64,000 nucleotides of DNA from Actinacidiphila acididurans (lineage in GTDB: Bacteria > Actinomycetota > Actinomycetes > Streptomycetales > Streptomycetaceae): the NCBI RefSeq assembly GCF_016918855.1, contig NZ_JADKYB010000003.1, positions 62,001-126,000 of the forward strand. Reading direction: 5' to 3'. Each line of letters opens with the position of its first letter. Position 1 is the stretch's first letter. This document shows positions 55,236 to 63,516 of this stretch, one piece after another. Under the pieces are notes generated by a model. That model made no database searches. It had not been told where the DNA came from and saw nothing but the letters and a program-made list of their open reading frames with translations. The position numbers and the translations under genes were made by a program.

Positions 55236-56474
55236 CTACGCCTTGCCCCCGGTGACGACCTCGACGCTGCCGGTCAGCCGCTCGCAGGTGGCGATCGCGG
55301 CCGAGGTGTCCTCGCCGGTGACCACCAGTTGGCCCAGTCGGTCCCAGTTGCCGCGCAGCGGGTTCACGGTGGCGCCCGGCGCGATGTCGAAGTCGAAGGC
55401 GACGACCGACGGATCGGCGCGCACCTCCTCCACGCCGCGCACCTCGGTGACCCTGCCCGGGGTGCCGATCAGGAACCGGGTGGCCGCGGCGCGCTTGGGC
55501 TCGGGCCGGTCCGGCAGTTCCTCCACCAGCCGGAAGGGCCAGCCGATGGTGTACGTGTCGAGGTCGATGCCGTAGGCGGCGTGCACCATCTCGTTGATCC
55601 GGTCGCCGCCGACCCGGTTGTGCGACTCGACCACCCGCGGCCCCCGCGCGGTCAGCTTGATCTCGGTGTGCGCGGGCCCGTCGGCCAGCCCCATCGCGTC
55701 CAGGAACGTCACCGTGGCCTCGACGACCGCCTGCTCGAGCGCCGGGTCGAGCCGGGCCGGCAGGGCGTGCCCCAGCTCGACAAAGCCGGTGCCCAGCACG
55801 GCCTTCTCGGTGACCGCGATCACCACGTGCCGGCCGGCGAAGCTGAAGCTCTCCACGCTGTACTCCGGGCCGTCCAGGAACTCCTCGGCGAGGAAGTCGC
55901 CCACCGGGAAGAACCGGGCCCACTGGTTGGCGCCTTCGCGCCGCAGCTCGTCGATGCGCGCCCACACCGCGTCGAGCTTGTCCTCGCCGGTGACCTCGAT
56001 GACGCCGAAACTCGCGGTCACCGCGGTCGGCTTGACGATGAAGGGGTAGCCGTGCGCCGCGCCGAAGGCGGCCAGGTCGGCCGGCTCGCGCAGCAGCGCG
56101 TGCGCCGGTCCCGGCACGCCGGCCGCCGCCAGGTGCTCGCGCATCAGCGCCTTGTCGGTGAAGCGGTGGCTGACCTCGTACGACGTACCGCCCAGCGCCA
56201 GCAGGTCGTTGACCCGGCCGGTGGGGTCCAGGCCCGGCTCGGTCAGCGACAGCGCGGCGGCGAAGCCCCAGGCCTCGTGCGCCGCGGTGGCCAGCGGGCG
56301 CAGCACCCGCCAGTCGGTGTAGTCCCCGAGCAGCGCGCCGGCCACCAGCTCCTGGTGCGCGGGCCCGTACTGCTCCTTGACCTGGATGTGGACGACGTCC
56401 AGGCCGAGCGCCCGGGCCTTCTGGACGATCTTGAGCTTTCCGCCGATGATCAGCACCGTACGGTCGGGGTTCAT
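55236..56474 (-). CDS. ATP-grasp ligase A (L-amino acid ligase-like)
   Basis: This is a 412-residue ATP-grasp enzyme starting MNPDRTVLIIGGKLKIVQKA. The body has AHGYPFIVKPTAVTASFGVIEV (ATP lysine near 137), DFLAEEFLDGPEYSVESFSF and HTEIKLTARGPRVVESHNRVGGDR (Mg ligands, the H-N-R-x-G-G-D-R end typical of L-amino acid ligases). The C-terminal lid (RVTEVRGVEEVRADPSVVAF) matches that of ligase C. CAGGAG precedes the ATG. There are 116 bp between it and the rhodanese gene, containing a hairpin. Together three ATP-grasp enzymes could build a tri- or tetrapeptide-like product without ribosomes or NRPS. Confidence 0.87.
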   Translation of the reverse strand: MNPDRTVLIIGGKLKIVQKARALGLDVVHIQVKEQYGPAHQELVAGALLGDYTDWRVLRPLATAAHEAWGFAAALSLTEPGLDPTGRVNDLLALGGTSYEVSHRFTDKALMREHLAAAGVPGPAHALLREPADLAAFGAAHGYPFIVKPTAVTASFGVIEVTGEDKLDAVWARIDELRREGANQWARFFPVGDFLAEEFLDGPEYSVESFSFAGRHVVIAVTEKAVLGTGFVELGHALPARLDPALEQAVVEATVTFLDAMGLADGPAHTEIKLTARGPRVVESHNRVGGDRINEMVHAAYGIDLDTYTIGWPFRLVEELPDRPEPKRAAATRFLIGTPGRVTEVRGVEEVRADPSVVAFDFDIAPGATVNPLRGNWDRLGQLVVTGEDTSAAIATCERLTGSVEVVTGGKA

Positions 56475-56553
56475 GGTGCTCCTGTTGGGGCCGGCCCGCC
56501 GGTGCGGCGCTGCGGCCGTGCGGCGGTGGTGGGTCGGTGGGGTGGTGCTGGCC

Positions 56554-56585
56554 GGGCGGGCGTACGGGACCCCGCACGCCCGCCC
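56554..56585 (-). terminator. Hairpin after the rhodanese gene, possible partial terminator
   Basis: GGGCGGGCGT (56554-56563) and its complement (56576-56585) with a 12-nt loop lie directly after the rhodanese stop codon. It may lower transcription of the three ligase genes rather than end it. Confidence 0.5.
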
Positions 56586-56590
56586 GCGGG

Positions 56591-57028
56591 TCACACGGAC
56601 GTGCCCTCGACGGGCTGTCCCTCGGCCTCCCAGCCGGGCAGGCCGCCGATCATCTCCTTGACGCGGTAGCCCAGCGCGGCGAGCTTCGCGGCACCCTTGG
56701 TGGCGCCGTTGCAGTGCGGGCCCCAGCAGTAGGTGACATACAGCGTGTCCCGGTCCAGGCCGAGGCCGTCGGCGCTCTCCGGGGTGATCTCCCAGTGCGG
56801 CAGGCTCACCGCACCGGCCGCGTGGCGCTCCGCGTACGCCTCCCGGCTGCGCACGTCCAGCACGGTGAAGCCGGTGATGCCCTGCTGGAGGTCGTGCCAC
56901 ACGTCGGACGGGTCGCACTCGAAGTGCAGCTTGCTGAGGAAGAACGCGGTGGCGGCCGACGGGTCGGCGGCCGGGACGTCGAACAGCTTGCTCTTGGGGG
57001 AGAACAGGGCGTCGAGGTCGGTGCTCAT
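56591..57028 (-). CDS. Rhodanese-like sulfurtransferase domain protein
   Basis: This is a 145-residue single rhodanese domain. GFTVLDVRSREAYAERHAAGAVSLPHWE and DTLYVTYCWGPHCNGATKGAAKLAALG carry the conserved Asp-Val-Arg and the active-site loop with Cys, followed by YRVKEMIGGLPGWEAEG. The loop C-W-G-P-H-C-N has two cysteines, as in a branch of rhodaneses found with oxidoreductases and ligases. Its role in the operon, sulfur transfer or phosphatase-like binding, is unclear. ATG at 57028 has GGAGATCC upstream. Confidence 0.87.
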   Translation of the reverse strand: MSTDLDALFSPKSKLFDVPAADPSAATAFFLSKLHFECDPSDVWHDLQQGITGFTVLDVRSREAYAERHAAGAVSLPHWEITPESADGLGLDRDTLYVTYCWGPHCNGATKGAAKLAALGYRVKEMIGGLPGWEAEGQPVEGTSV

Positions 57029-57090
57029 GATCGGATCTCCTGTGACGTACGGTCCGGCGTGCCGGTCTGACGTGTCGGCCTGACGGGCCG

Positions 57091-57624
57091 TCAGCGGGCG
57101 CGGACGGCCTCGATCGCGCGCTCGATCTGGTTCACGTGCGCCAGGTCGTGGGCGGCGGACTTGCGGACCATCTCGTCGAACGTCTCCGGGCCCTGCTCGC
57201 CGTGTACGCCGGTCCGGCTCCACAGCTCCCGCGGGGTGGCCGCGATCAGCGCGATGTTGGAGGCGCGCAGGCCCTCCCAGGCGGTCAGGAGCTGCTGGAA
57301 GGGCAGCCGGGCCAGGGGGGTCCACAGCTTCTCGTCGTAGCCGGGGTAGACCGGGTCGTCCTCGGTGAGGACTTTCCGCCACCGGAAACCGTAGACGATG
57401 TCCACGTCGAACAGGTGGGCCACCACGGCGGCGGCCGGCCACTCGCCGGGCTCCGGCTCGGCGTGCACGATCTCGTCCGGCAGGTCGCCGAGCAGCCGGC
57501 GCACCTCGGGGGCGGTCGCGCTCAGCGCCTCCAGCGGGTCCTTCTCGCCGATCAGGTCGAGCAGCGCCTGCTTGTACGCCTCCGGCTCCAGGGTGGCGTC
57601 CGGGATCTCGATGGGCTCGATCAC
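57091..57624 (-). CDS. DinB superfamily (metal-binding four-helix) protein
   Basis: This is a 177-residue protein of the DinB/DfsB four-helix bundle class, with histidines placed as metal ligands: AAVVAHLFDVDIVYGFRW (first His) and KSAAHDLAHVNQIERAIE (H-x3-H pair near the C-terminus). The family includes thiol-dependent (mycothiol or bacillithiol) S-transferases and many unknowns. GTG at 57624 follows AAAGGA; upstream in-frame sequence is not conserved. It lies in the middle of the operon, 55 bp from the transporter gene, so a detoxifying or isomerising step on a reactive hydrazine intermediate is conceivable (inference). Confidence 0.75.
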   Translation of the reverse strand: MIEPIEIPDATLEPEAYKQALLDLIGEKDPLEALSATAPEVRRLLGDLPDEIVHAEPEPGEWPAAAVVAHLFDVDIVYGFRWRKVLTEDDPVYPGYDEKLWTPLARLPFQQLLTAWEGLRASNIALIAATPRELWSRTGVHGEQGPETFDEMVRKSAAHDLAHVNQIERAIEAVRAR

Positions 57625-57679
57625 GAGGATGTCCTTTTCTTTCTCGGTCGGTACGGGGGAGTCGGTGCGGTTCAGGGGG

Positions 57680-59362
57680 TCAGAGCGTGAGGACGGCCGC
57701 GATGCCGCAGACGGCGAGCGCGGCCACGGCGGGCACCGCCGGTATCCGCGCCGCCGCCGGCCCGGCCCGCAGCGCCGCCGCCCCACCCAGCAGATACGCC
57801 GCCCAGGTCGCGACGGCCGGCCCGCCGAGCAGCCCGGTGACACTCCAGCCGAACGCCCCGGCGCCGCACAGCAGCACGCCGACGGCCACGCCGACGCCGA
57901 CGGTGGCCCGCGCGGCGGCTGCGGCCGGCCGGGCGGAGGGCCCGGTGCTTCCGGCGGTCGCGGGGGCGGGCTCGGTGGGGGTCGCGGGTGCTTCGGGGAG
58001 CGGCGAGGCGGGTGCGGTGGTATGTACGGCTGACCGGGCGGAAGGCCCGGCGGTCAATGCGGTCGCGGGGGCGGGTTCGGCGGGGGTCGTGGGTGCTTCG
58101 GGGAGCGGCGAGGTGGGTGCGGTGGTACGTGCAGCCGATAGGGCGGCGGCTGCGGCGCTTCCGGCGGTCGCGGGGGTGGATACGGCGGGGGTCGTGGGTG
58201 CTTCGGGGAGCGGCGAGGTGGGTGCGGCAGTACGTACAGCTGATAGGGCGGAGGGTCCGGCGGCCGTGGCGGCGGGTTCGGTGGGGGCGGTGGGCGTTTC
58301 GGGGAGCGGTGAGGCGGGGCCGGTGGTACGTACGGCTGTCCGGGCGGAGGGCAGGGCGGGTTCGGTGAGAGCGGGCAGCGATTCGGCGTGCGGCGAGGCC
58401 GGCCCGGCGTGGTGCGTGGCCGGCCCCGGCGCGGGTGACGGCCCGGACGGCCGCGGTACGGTCACCCGCTCCGGTACGGCCTGCCGCTCCGGTACCGTCT
58501 GCCGCGCCGCGACCGCCGGAGCGGCGCCCCGGCCCCACCGGTGACGCAGCCTCAGCAGGAACGACCCAGCGGCCTCGATGTTCGTGGCGCAGTAGGTGGC
58601 GAGGAGCAGCGCCGCGGCGACCGCGGCGGTACGGGTCACGGGGCCGGGCGCGCCGGGGGAGGGGGGCAGGGCGGCCCGCAGCCACAGGGCCGGGACCAGG
58701 CAGGCGGCCGTCACGAGCAGCGCGCCGGTCAGCACGGCGGCCGCGGTGCGGCGTAAGCCGGCGAGGCCGGGGGCGATCCGGGCCACCCGTTCCCAGCCGA
58801 CACCGGCGAAGAGCAGCAGGAAGGCCGCGGCCCACCAGCGGTGACCGCCGCCGGGCACCAGGCCGGCGGCGGACAGCAGTGCGGGGTCGGCGCACAGCAC
58901 GACGGCCAGCAGCCAGGCCGCGGCCGGACGCGCGCGCCGCCACCCGGCCGGCGGCAGCACGCCGCGCGCGGCGAACCCCGTCGCCAGGACCGGCACGAGC
59001 AGCGCCCACCACGCCGCCTGGCCCGTACCGGTGCCGAGTCCCGCGGCGGCCAGCCGCCACGCGGCGAGCGCGATGGCGGCCTGACCGACCGTGAAGCCGG
59101 CCAGGTACAGCGCCGTCACGGCGTCCTCCGCGCGCGGCCCGAGGGCCCGGCCGGTGACCTCGGCCAGCGACCCGGGGCCGGTGCGGGAAAGAGCCAGCGC
59201 GCCGATCGCCAGGCAGAACAGGGTTCCCGTGCCGAGCGTGAAGGCCCATGCCCAGGGCGCGGCGCCGCCGGCGAGCCCGGCGGCCACCGGCGGCATGAGC
59301 AGCAGGCCGGCGCCGAGGACACCCTCGGCGACGGCCAGCCCCTCCCGCAGCGGCACGGTCAC
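57680..59362 (-). CDS. Multi-span amino acid transporter-like protein with a repeat-filled loop
   Basis: This is a 560-residue membrane protein. The first about 300 residues contain nine or so spans of an amino acid/polyamine permease type (AEGVLGAGLLLMPPVAAGLAG, FCLAIGALALSRTGPGSLAE, AAAFLLLFAGVGWERVARIA). Then comes a hydrophilic insert (about residues 320-475) made of four roughly 35-residue Ala/Pro/Thr repeats, and finally two more spans (VGVGVAVGVLLCGAGAFGWS, ATWAAYLLGGAAALRA). The start overlaps the MetRS-like gene by 4 nt. Within the operon it is the likely exporter or uptake system for the product or a precursor. The repeats are unusual for this family and have the look of expanding minisatellite DNA. 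Confidence 0.7.
   Translation of the reverse strand: MTVPLREGLAVAEGVLGAGLLLMPPVAAGLAGGAAPWAWAFTLGTGTLFCLAIGALALSRTGPGSLAEVTGRALGPRAEDAVTALYLAGFTVGQAAIALAAWRLAAAGLGTGTGQAAWWALLVPVLATGFAARGVLPPAGWRRARPAAAWLLAVVLCADPALLSAAGLVPGGGHRWWAAAFLLLFAGVGWERVARIAPGLAGLRRTAAAVLTGALLVTAACLVPALWLRAALPPSPGAPGPVTRTAAVAAALLLATYCATNIEAAGSFLLRLRHRWGRGAAPAVAARQTVPERQAVPERVTVPRPSGPSPAPGPATHHAGPASPHAESLPALTEPALPSARTAVRTTGPASPLPETPTAPTEPAATAAGPSALSAVRTAAPTSPLPEAPTTPAVSTPATAGSAAAAALSAARTTAPTSPLPEAPTTPAEPAPATALTAGPSARSAVHTTAPASPLPEAPATPTEPAPATAGSTGPSARPAAAAARATVGVGVAVGVLLCGAGAFGWSVTGLLGGPAVATWAAYLLGGAAALRAGPAAARIPAVPAVAALAVCGIAAVLTL
57954..58374. repeat. 105-bp tandem repeats inside the transporter gene
   Basis: Units beginning GCGGTCGCGGGGGCGGG start at 57954, 58059 and 58164 (exactly 105 bp apart), with a diverged fourth at about 58263 (99 bp later). 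They encode a soluble loop with the recurring core SPLPEAPTTP. The period keeps the frame (35 codons). Confidence 0.8.
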
Positions 59363-61047
59363 GCGCGCCCCGCTCCGATCGGCCGGAACAGCTCGGAGAA
59401 GCCCAGCGGCAGCCGCGCGCCCGGGGCGAGCACCCGGTCCGCGCCCGTCGCGGCGAGCGGCGGGATGCGCCGGACCGGGTCGGCCCAGGCCAGGCCGAGA
59501 CCCCGCCACACCTTCTCGGCGAAGTAGGGCATCACCGGGGCCGCCGTCGCCGCGAGCCGGGCCAGCAGCTCCAGGTGGGTGCGCAGCACCACGCCGTTCC
59601 CGGCGCCGGGGGCGTCCCAGCCCTCCGTGTCGGCCGCCAGCGCCTGGACGGCGTCGCGGATCGCGGCGGTGGCGGCCTGCGGGCTGAACACCGCGGGCTC
59701 CAGCGCCCGTCCGGCCTCGGCGAGCAGCCGCACCGCACGGCCGGGCGCGCCCTCGCCGGCCAGCGACGGGGCGTCGGCGGGCACGGTGCCGCCGTGCTCG
59801 GCGGCCAGCGCCTCCAGCCGGTCCAGCCACCGCTGGAGGCCGCCGACCAGCACGTCGTCCACGACCGCGGTGAACTCCTTCATCGCGAAGTTGGTCTGCT
59901 CCCGCTCGGGGCCGGTCAGGCACAGGTGGAAGCGCAGCACGTCGGCGGGCACGGTACGCAGGAAGTCCCCGCCCCAGATCGCGTGGTCGCGGCTGGTGGA
60001 GAACTTCTCGCCCTCGAGCCGGTAGAACTCGTTGATGACCACCTGGGTCGGCAGCGTCAGCCCGCCGTGGGCCATCAGCAGTGCGGGCCACAGCACCGCG
60101 TGGGAGAAGCTGCAGTCGAAGCCGATGAAGTGGACGATCTCCGCGCCGCTGTCCTCCTCGGCGCCGCCCGGCGTGCCGTCGCCGGCCCACAGCTCCTCCC
60201 AGTGGTCCGGGTGCCCCTGGGCGGCGGTCAGCCGCGCGGTGCCCGCGACATATCCCCAGATCCCGCTGAACCAGGTGTCGAGCACGTGCCCCTCCCAGCC
60301 CGGCAGCGGCACCGGGATGCCGTAGTCGGCCTCCCGGCTGACCGGGGTCAGCGGCAGCGGTCCGGCCAGCAGTCCCTCCAGGTATGCGGTCAGCCGCGGG
60401 CGCCACTCGGCGGCGGCGCCGGCCGCGGCGACGTAACCCGTCAGCCGCTCCCGGTAGTCGTCGAGCGGGAAGGCGATCCGCTTGAGCGTACGGGTCTGCG
60501 CAGGCTCCCAGCAACGGGTGCATTTGGGGTCGGACAGCCCCGCCGGGTCCTGCGCCAGGCCGCACGCCTCGCAGTACACCCCGTCCGAAGGGTCGCCGCA
60601 GTACTGGCAGTTGCCGCGCACCTCGGCCTCGTACAAGTAGCGGTCGCAGGTGCCGCAGTGGAACACCGGCAGTTCGCGGACCTCCAGCGCGCCCTTCTCC
60701 CACAGGCCCAGGAAGAAGCGCTGGACGGTCCGGGTGTGCACGTCGTCGGTCAGCGGCCGGGTGAACCAGTCGTGGTGCATGGCGCCCAGCGAGAGGGTCT
60801 CCTCCATGCGGTTGCCGAACAGCAGCGCCGCGTCGTGCGCCGTGATCCCCAACTCCTCGGCGCGGCGCGGGACGTAGCAGGAGTGCTCGTCGGAGTAGCC
60901 GACGTAGAGCACCTCGCGGCCGGCCTGCCGCAGCCGCCGGGCGAGCACGTCCGCGCCGAGGAACGGCCCGGCGAGGTGCCCGAGGTGCAGGTCGCCGTTG
61001 GGGTTGGGTGGGGCGCTGGTGATGATGGCGGGCCTGGTCGTGGTCAT
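59359..61047 (-). CDS. Methionyl-tRNA synthetase-like protein, putative hydrazine synthetase component
   Basis: This is a 562-residue class I synthetase-like protein. The HIGH signature is NGDLHLGHLAGPFLGADV (about residue 20). The zinc-knuckle region has CGTCDRYLYEAEVRGNCQYC, CEACG and CTRC. The KMSKS counterpart is EGEKFSTSRDHAIWG (about 350), where the Lys is kept but KFSTS replaces KMSKS. A helical anticodon-domain-like tail follows. Its place next to an N-hydroxylase, cupin and FAD oxidase argues against a housekeeping role: in hydrazine biosynthesis a MetRS-like domain activates or esterifies the amino acid that is joined to N6-hydroxylysine. There the domain is fused to a cupin; here it stands alone. 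It overlaps both neighbours by 4 nt. Confidence 0.85.
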   Translation of the reverse strand: MTTTRPAIITSAPPNPNGDLHLGHLAGPFLGADVLARRLRQAGREVLYVGYSDEHSCYVPRRAEELGITAHDAALLFGNRMEETLSLGAMHHDWFTRPLTDDVHTRTVQRFFLGLWEKGALEVRELPVFHCGTCDRYLYEAEVRGNCQYCGDPSDGVYCEACGLAQDPAGLSDPKCTRCWEPAQTRTLKRIAFPLDDYRERLTGYVAAAGAAAEWRPRLTAYLEGLLAGPLPLTPVSREADYGIPVPLPGWEGHVLDTWFSGIWGYVAGTARLTAAQGHPDHWEELWAGDGTPGGAEEDSGAEIVHFIGFDCSFSHAVLWPALLMAHGGLTLPTQVVINEFYRLEGEKFSTSRDHAIWGGDFLRTVPADVLRFHLCLTGPEREQTNFAMKEFTAVVDDVLVGGLQRWLDRLEALAAEHGGTVPADAPSLAGEGAPGRAVRLLAEAGRALEPAVFSPQAATAAIRDAVQALAADTEGWDAPGAGNGVVLRTHLELLARLAATAAPVMPYFAEKVWRGLGLAWADPVRRIPPLAATGADRVLAPGARLPLGFSELFRPIGAGRA

Positions 61048-61835
61048 CGCGGGATCGGTCCTTTGGTCGTACGGACGAGGCGGACGGCGGGCGGGACGGT
61101 CGGCGCGGCCGGGGGCGCCGGGGCGTGCGGTACGGCCGGGGCGGGCGCGTTCTCCTGCGGCGCCTCCTCGGTCAGCCCGGTCAGCGACTCGGGATTGCCG
61201 GGGGCGGCCGCGCGTGCGGAGCGGGGCTGGACCATCGCGGGCGGCAGGAACACCCGGGAACCGGCCGGCACCGAGTCGGTGAGCACCACGTGCGCCCCGA
61301 TCAGGCAGTCGGCGTCGACCGTGATCGGGCCGAGCACGCTGGCGTTGGTGCCGATCACCACCCGGTCGCCGATCACCGGGTGGCGCCGCGCGCCCGAGGC
61401 CCGTCCCAGGTCCTTCCACCAGCCCACCGATCCGAGGGTGACCTGGTGGTAGAGCATCACGTCGTCACCGATCACGACCGTCTCGCCGATCACCACGGCG
61501 GCTCCGTGGTCGACGAAGAAGCGGCGGCCGATGGTGGCACCGGGGTGGATCTCCACGCCGGTGCGCCGCCGCGCGTACAGCGAGACGGCCCGCGCGGCCA
61601 GGGTGCGGCGGTGCCCGTAGAGCCAGTGCGCGACCCGGTGCAGCCACAGCGCGTGGATGTGCGGGTAGAGCAGCACCTCCCAGCGGCTGTGCGCCGCCGG
61701 GTCCTTGTCCAGGACGACGTCCAGGTCCTCCCGCATGCGCGCGACCAGCAGCCGCAGCCGCCGGCCGGGACGGCGGCTGCGCGGGCCGGCGTCGCCGCCC
61801 TGCGCTCCGGACGCGTCCACGTCACATGTGCCCAT
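61044..61835 (-). CDS. Serine O-acetyltransferase-like hexapeptide-repeat protein
   Basis: This 263-residue protein has the CysE layout: helical N-terminal half (DLDVVLDKDPAAHSRWEVLLYPHIHALWLHRVAHWLYG) and left-handed beta-helix repeats IHPGATIGRRFFVDHGAAVVIG followed by VVIGDDVMLYHQVTLG, with the catalytic His in VDHG. By family it makes O-acetylserine from serine and acetyl-CoA. The C-terminal 70 residues are Ala/Pro-rich and extra. Inside this operon, O-acetylserine or an O-acetylated hydroxylamine may be used as a building block or leaving group (inference). The start is uncertain: ATG 61835 is preferred, GTG 61847 is possible; both overlap the FAD gene. Confidence 0.83.
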   Translation of the reverse strand: MGTCDVDASGAQGGDAGPRSRRPGRRLRLLVARMREDLDVVLDKDPAAHSRWEVLLYPHIHALWLHRVAHWLYGHRRTLAARAVSLYARRRTGVEIHPGATIGRRFFVDHGAAVVIGETVVIGDDVMLYHQVTLGSVGWWKDLGRASGARRHPVIGDRVVIGTNASVLGPITVDADCLIGAHVVLTDSVPAGSRVFLPPAMVQPRSARAAAPGNPESLTGLTEEAPQENAPAPAVPHAPAPPAAPTVPPAVRLVRTTKGPIPR

Positions 61836-62985
61836 AGGGGAAGTCACTTCCTGCGGGAGTCCCGGCGCCGAAGCGCCCGGGGCGGTAGGGGGCCAGCAGT
61901 TCCTCGGGCGCGCCGCCGGTGACCTCGGCCGCCACGAGCTCGCCGACCGCGGGGGCGGTCTTGAAGCCGCCGCCGCTGAAGCCGGTGCAGGCGTAGAGCC
62001 CTTCCGGGCCCACCGGGCCGATCAGCGGGCGCCGGTCGGGGGTGTAGCCGTCGAGCCCGGAGCGGCTGCCGTCGATCAGCGCGCCGGTCAGCGCGGGCAC
62101 CCGCGGGGCCAGGTTGCGGCGGGCCGCGTCGACCTCGGCGCCGGTCAGCGGCGTGGGCCAGCCGTCCAGCGGCACCGCCGGATCGGCCGGCACCCCGAAC
62201 CACAGGCCGCCGTCCGCCTCGGGGCGGAAGTACGTGCCCAGGGTGTCGTCGATGCACACCGGCAGCGCGTGCCCGGGCTCGCCGGTGCGGCCGCGGGCGA
62301 TGCCGATGCGGCGCGGCTCGACCGGCAGGTCCACCCCGGCGGTCGCGGCCGGCTCCCGGGACCAGGCGCCGCCGGCCAGCAACACCAGCGGGGCGCTGAA
62401 CGCGCCGAGGTTGCCGGTCACTCCGGTGACCCGGTCGCCGGAGACCGTCACCGAGGTGACCCGCACGCCCTCGGCGAGGACCGCGCCGCGCCGCCGCGCG
62501 GAGGCCAGCAGGTCGCTCGCCGCGGCGGCGGGGTCGGCGTAGCCGCCGTCCGGCTCGAAGGAGACCGCGACCGGCCGGTCCAGGCGCAGTCCCGGGTACT
62601 CGGCGGCCAGTTCGTCCGCCTCGGTCAGATACGCCCGGCCGCCGGCCTCCTGCACCGCGGCGGTGTTCTTGGCCAGGCTGTCCGCGTAGCTCTCCGCCAC
62701 GACCATAGCGAAGCCGGTGCGCCGGTAGCCGCAGTCACCGCCCACCCGCTCCGCCCAGTCCTGGTAGGCGCGCAGGCCCTGGACGGCCAGGCGGGTGTCG
62801 GCGTGCGTGGTGTGGTGCTGGCGCAGCAGCCCGCCGGAGCGGGAGGTCGCGCCGGCCCCGGGGAACCGGCCCTGCTCGCAGACCAGCACCCGGCGCAGGC
62901 CGCGCAGCATCAGGTGGTGCGCCAGCGACGCGCCCACCACGCCGCCCCCGACGACGATCGCGTCGTACGGCTGCCCGTCGGTCAC
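61822..62985 (-). CDS. FAD-dependent oxidoreductase (glycine oxidase/D-amino acid oxidase-like)
   Basis: This 387-residue flavoprotein has the DAO fold: YDAIVVGGGVVGASLAHHLM (FAD motif, residues 7-26), GATSRSGGLLRQHHTTHADT near 48, and CTGFSGGGFKTAPAVGEL near 340. In the known hydrazine pathways a flavoenzyme of this class oxidatively cleaves the lysine-hydrazine adduct to release the hydrazino acid (such as hydrazinoacetic acid). The position between the cupin and the MetRS-like protein supports that role. GTG at 62985 overlaps the cupin stop by 4 nt. Confidence 0.87.
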   Translation of the reverse strand: MTDGQPYDAIVVGGGVVGASLAHHLMLRGLRRVLVCEQGRFPGAGATSRSGGLLRQHHTTHADTRLAVQGLRAYQDWAERVGGDCGYRRTGFAMVVAESYADSLAKNTAAVQEAGGRAYLTEADELAAEYPGLRLDRPVAVSFEPDGGYADPAAAASDLLASARRRGAVLAEGVRVTSVTVSGDRVTGVTGNLGAFSAPLVLLAGGAWSREPAATAGVDLPVEPRRIGIARGRTGEPGHALPVCIDDTLGTYFRPEADGGLWFGVPADPAVPLDGWPTPLTGAEVDAARRNLAPRVPALTGALIDGSRSGLDGYTPDRRPLIGPVGPEGLYACTGFSGGGFKTAPAVGELVAAEVTGGAPEELLAPYRPGRFGAGTPAGSDFPYGHM

Positions 62986-63443
62986 CGCGTGCCCTCCGCG
63001 GCGGCGGCTTCGGTGGGCTCTGCCTGCTCCGGCTGCTCCGGCTGCTCCGGCTGCTCCGGCGCGACGCCGAGCCGCTCGGCCCACTGGGCGCGCTCCTTGG
63101 CCACGGCCTCCGCGCCGCCCCACCAGATGCTCACGAACACCAGCCGCTCGGTGCCGGTGTTGGTCAGGTCGTGCTCGACGAAGGGCGTCATGTACAGCGT
63201 GTCGCCGTAGCCGACCTCGCGCACCTCGTCGCCCAGGCGCCAGCGGCCCTGGCCCGTCACGATGAAGAAGATCTCCTTCTCGTCGTGGGCGTGCGGGGTG
63301 ATCGTCTCGCCGGGATCGACCGCTACCCATGCGCCGCCCCAGAACGGCTCCTCCACGCCCGGGAACGGGAAGATCCGGCGTGCGTGGGTGTTGTAGGCGG
63401 GCTCGTGCACCAGCTCGTCGTGCTTCCAGGAGAAGGCGTGCAT
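62982..63443 (-). CDS. Stand-alone cupin, putative N-N bond forming metal component
   Basis: This 153-residue cupin has both motifs: GETITPHAHDEKEIFFIVTG (H-x-H-x3-E metal ligands near residues 46-52) and GDTLYMTPFVEHDLTNTG (His ligand near 85). Flanking KHDELVHEPAYNTHARRIFPF and FWGGAWVAVDPG fit the small cupin found as the N-terminal domain of hydrazine synthetases, where it rearranges the ester to form the N-N bond. Here the gene ends after a low-complexity tail of PEQ repeats, and the MetRS-like part is encoded separately two genes downstream. GAAGGAG precedes the ATG. It lies 73 bp after the N-hydroxylase gene. Confidence 0.83.
   Translation of the reverse strand: MHAFSWKHDELVHEPAYNTHARRIFPFPGVEEPFWGGAWVAVDPGETITPHAHDEKEIFFIVTGQGRWRLGDEVREVGYGDTLYMTPFVEHDLTNTGTERLVFVSIWWGGAEAVAKERAQWAERLGVAPEQPEQPEQPEQAEPTEAAAAEGTR
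63027..63062. repeat. 9-bp microsatellite in the cupin gene tail
   Basis: The unit CTGCTCCGG is repeated four times and encodes PEQPEQPEQPEQ near the C-terminus of the cupin. Copy number is likely variable between strains. Confidence 0.75.
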
Positions 63444-63516
63444 GCGGAAGGCTCCTTCGTCGCGGCGGGTCGGCCGGGGGTGGCCGGGGGGCCGGTAATG
63501 GCCGGGTTCGGCCGGT

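Noticed and set aside
57954..58374. CRISPR-like array
   Set aside because: The repeats are directly joined, lie in frame in a coding region and have no spacers.
59359..61047. Housekeeping methionyl-tRNA synthetase
   Set aside because: The operon context with N-hydroxylase, cupin and flavoenzyme, the KFSTS variant and 4-nt coupling argue for a biosynthetic paralogue.
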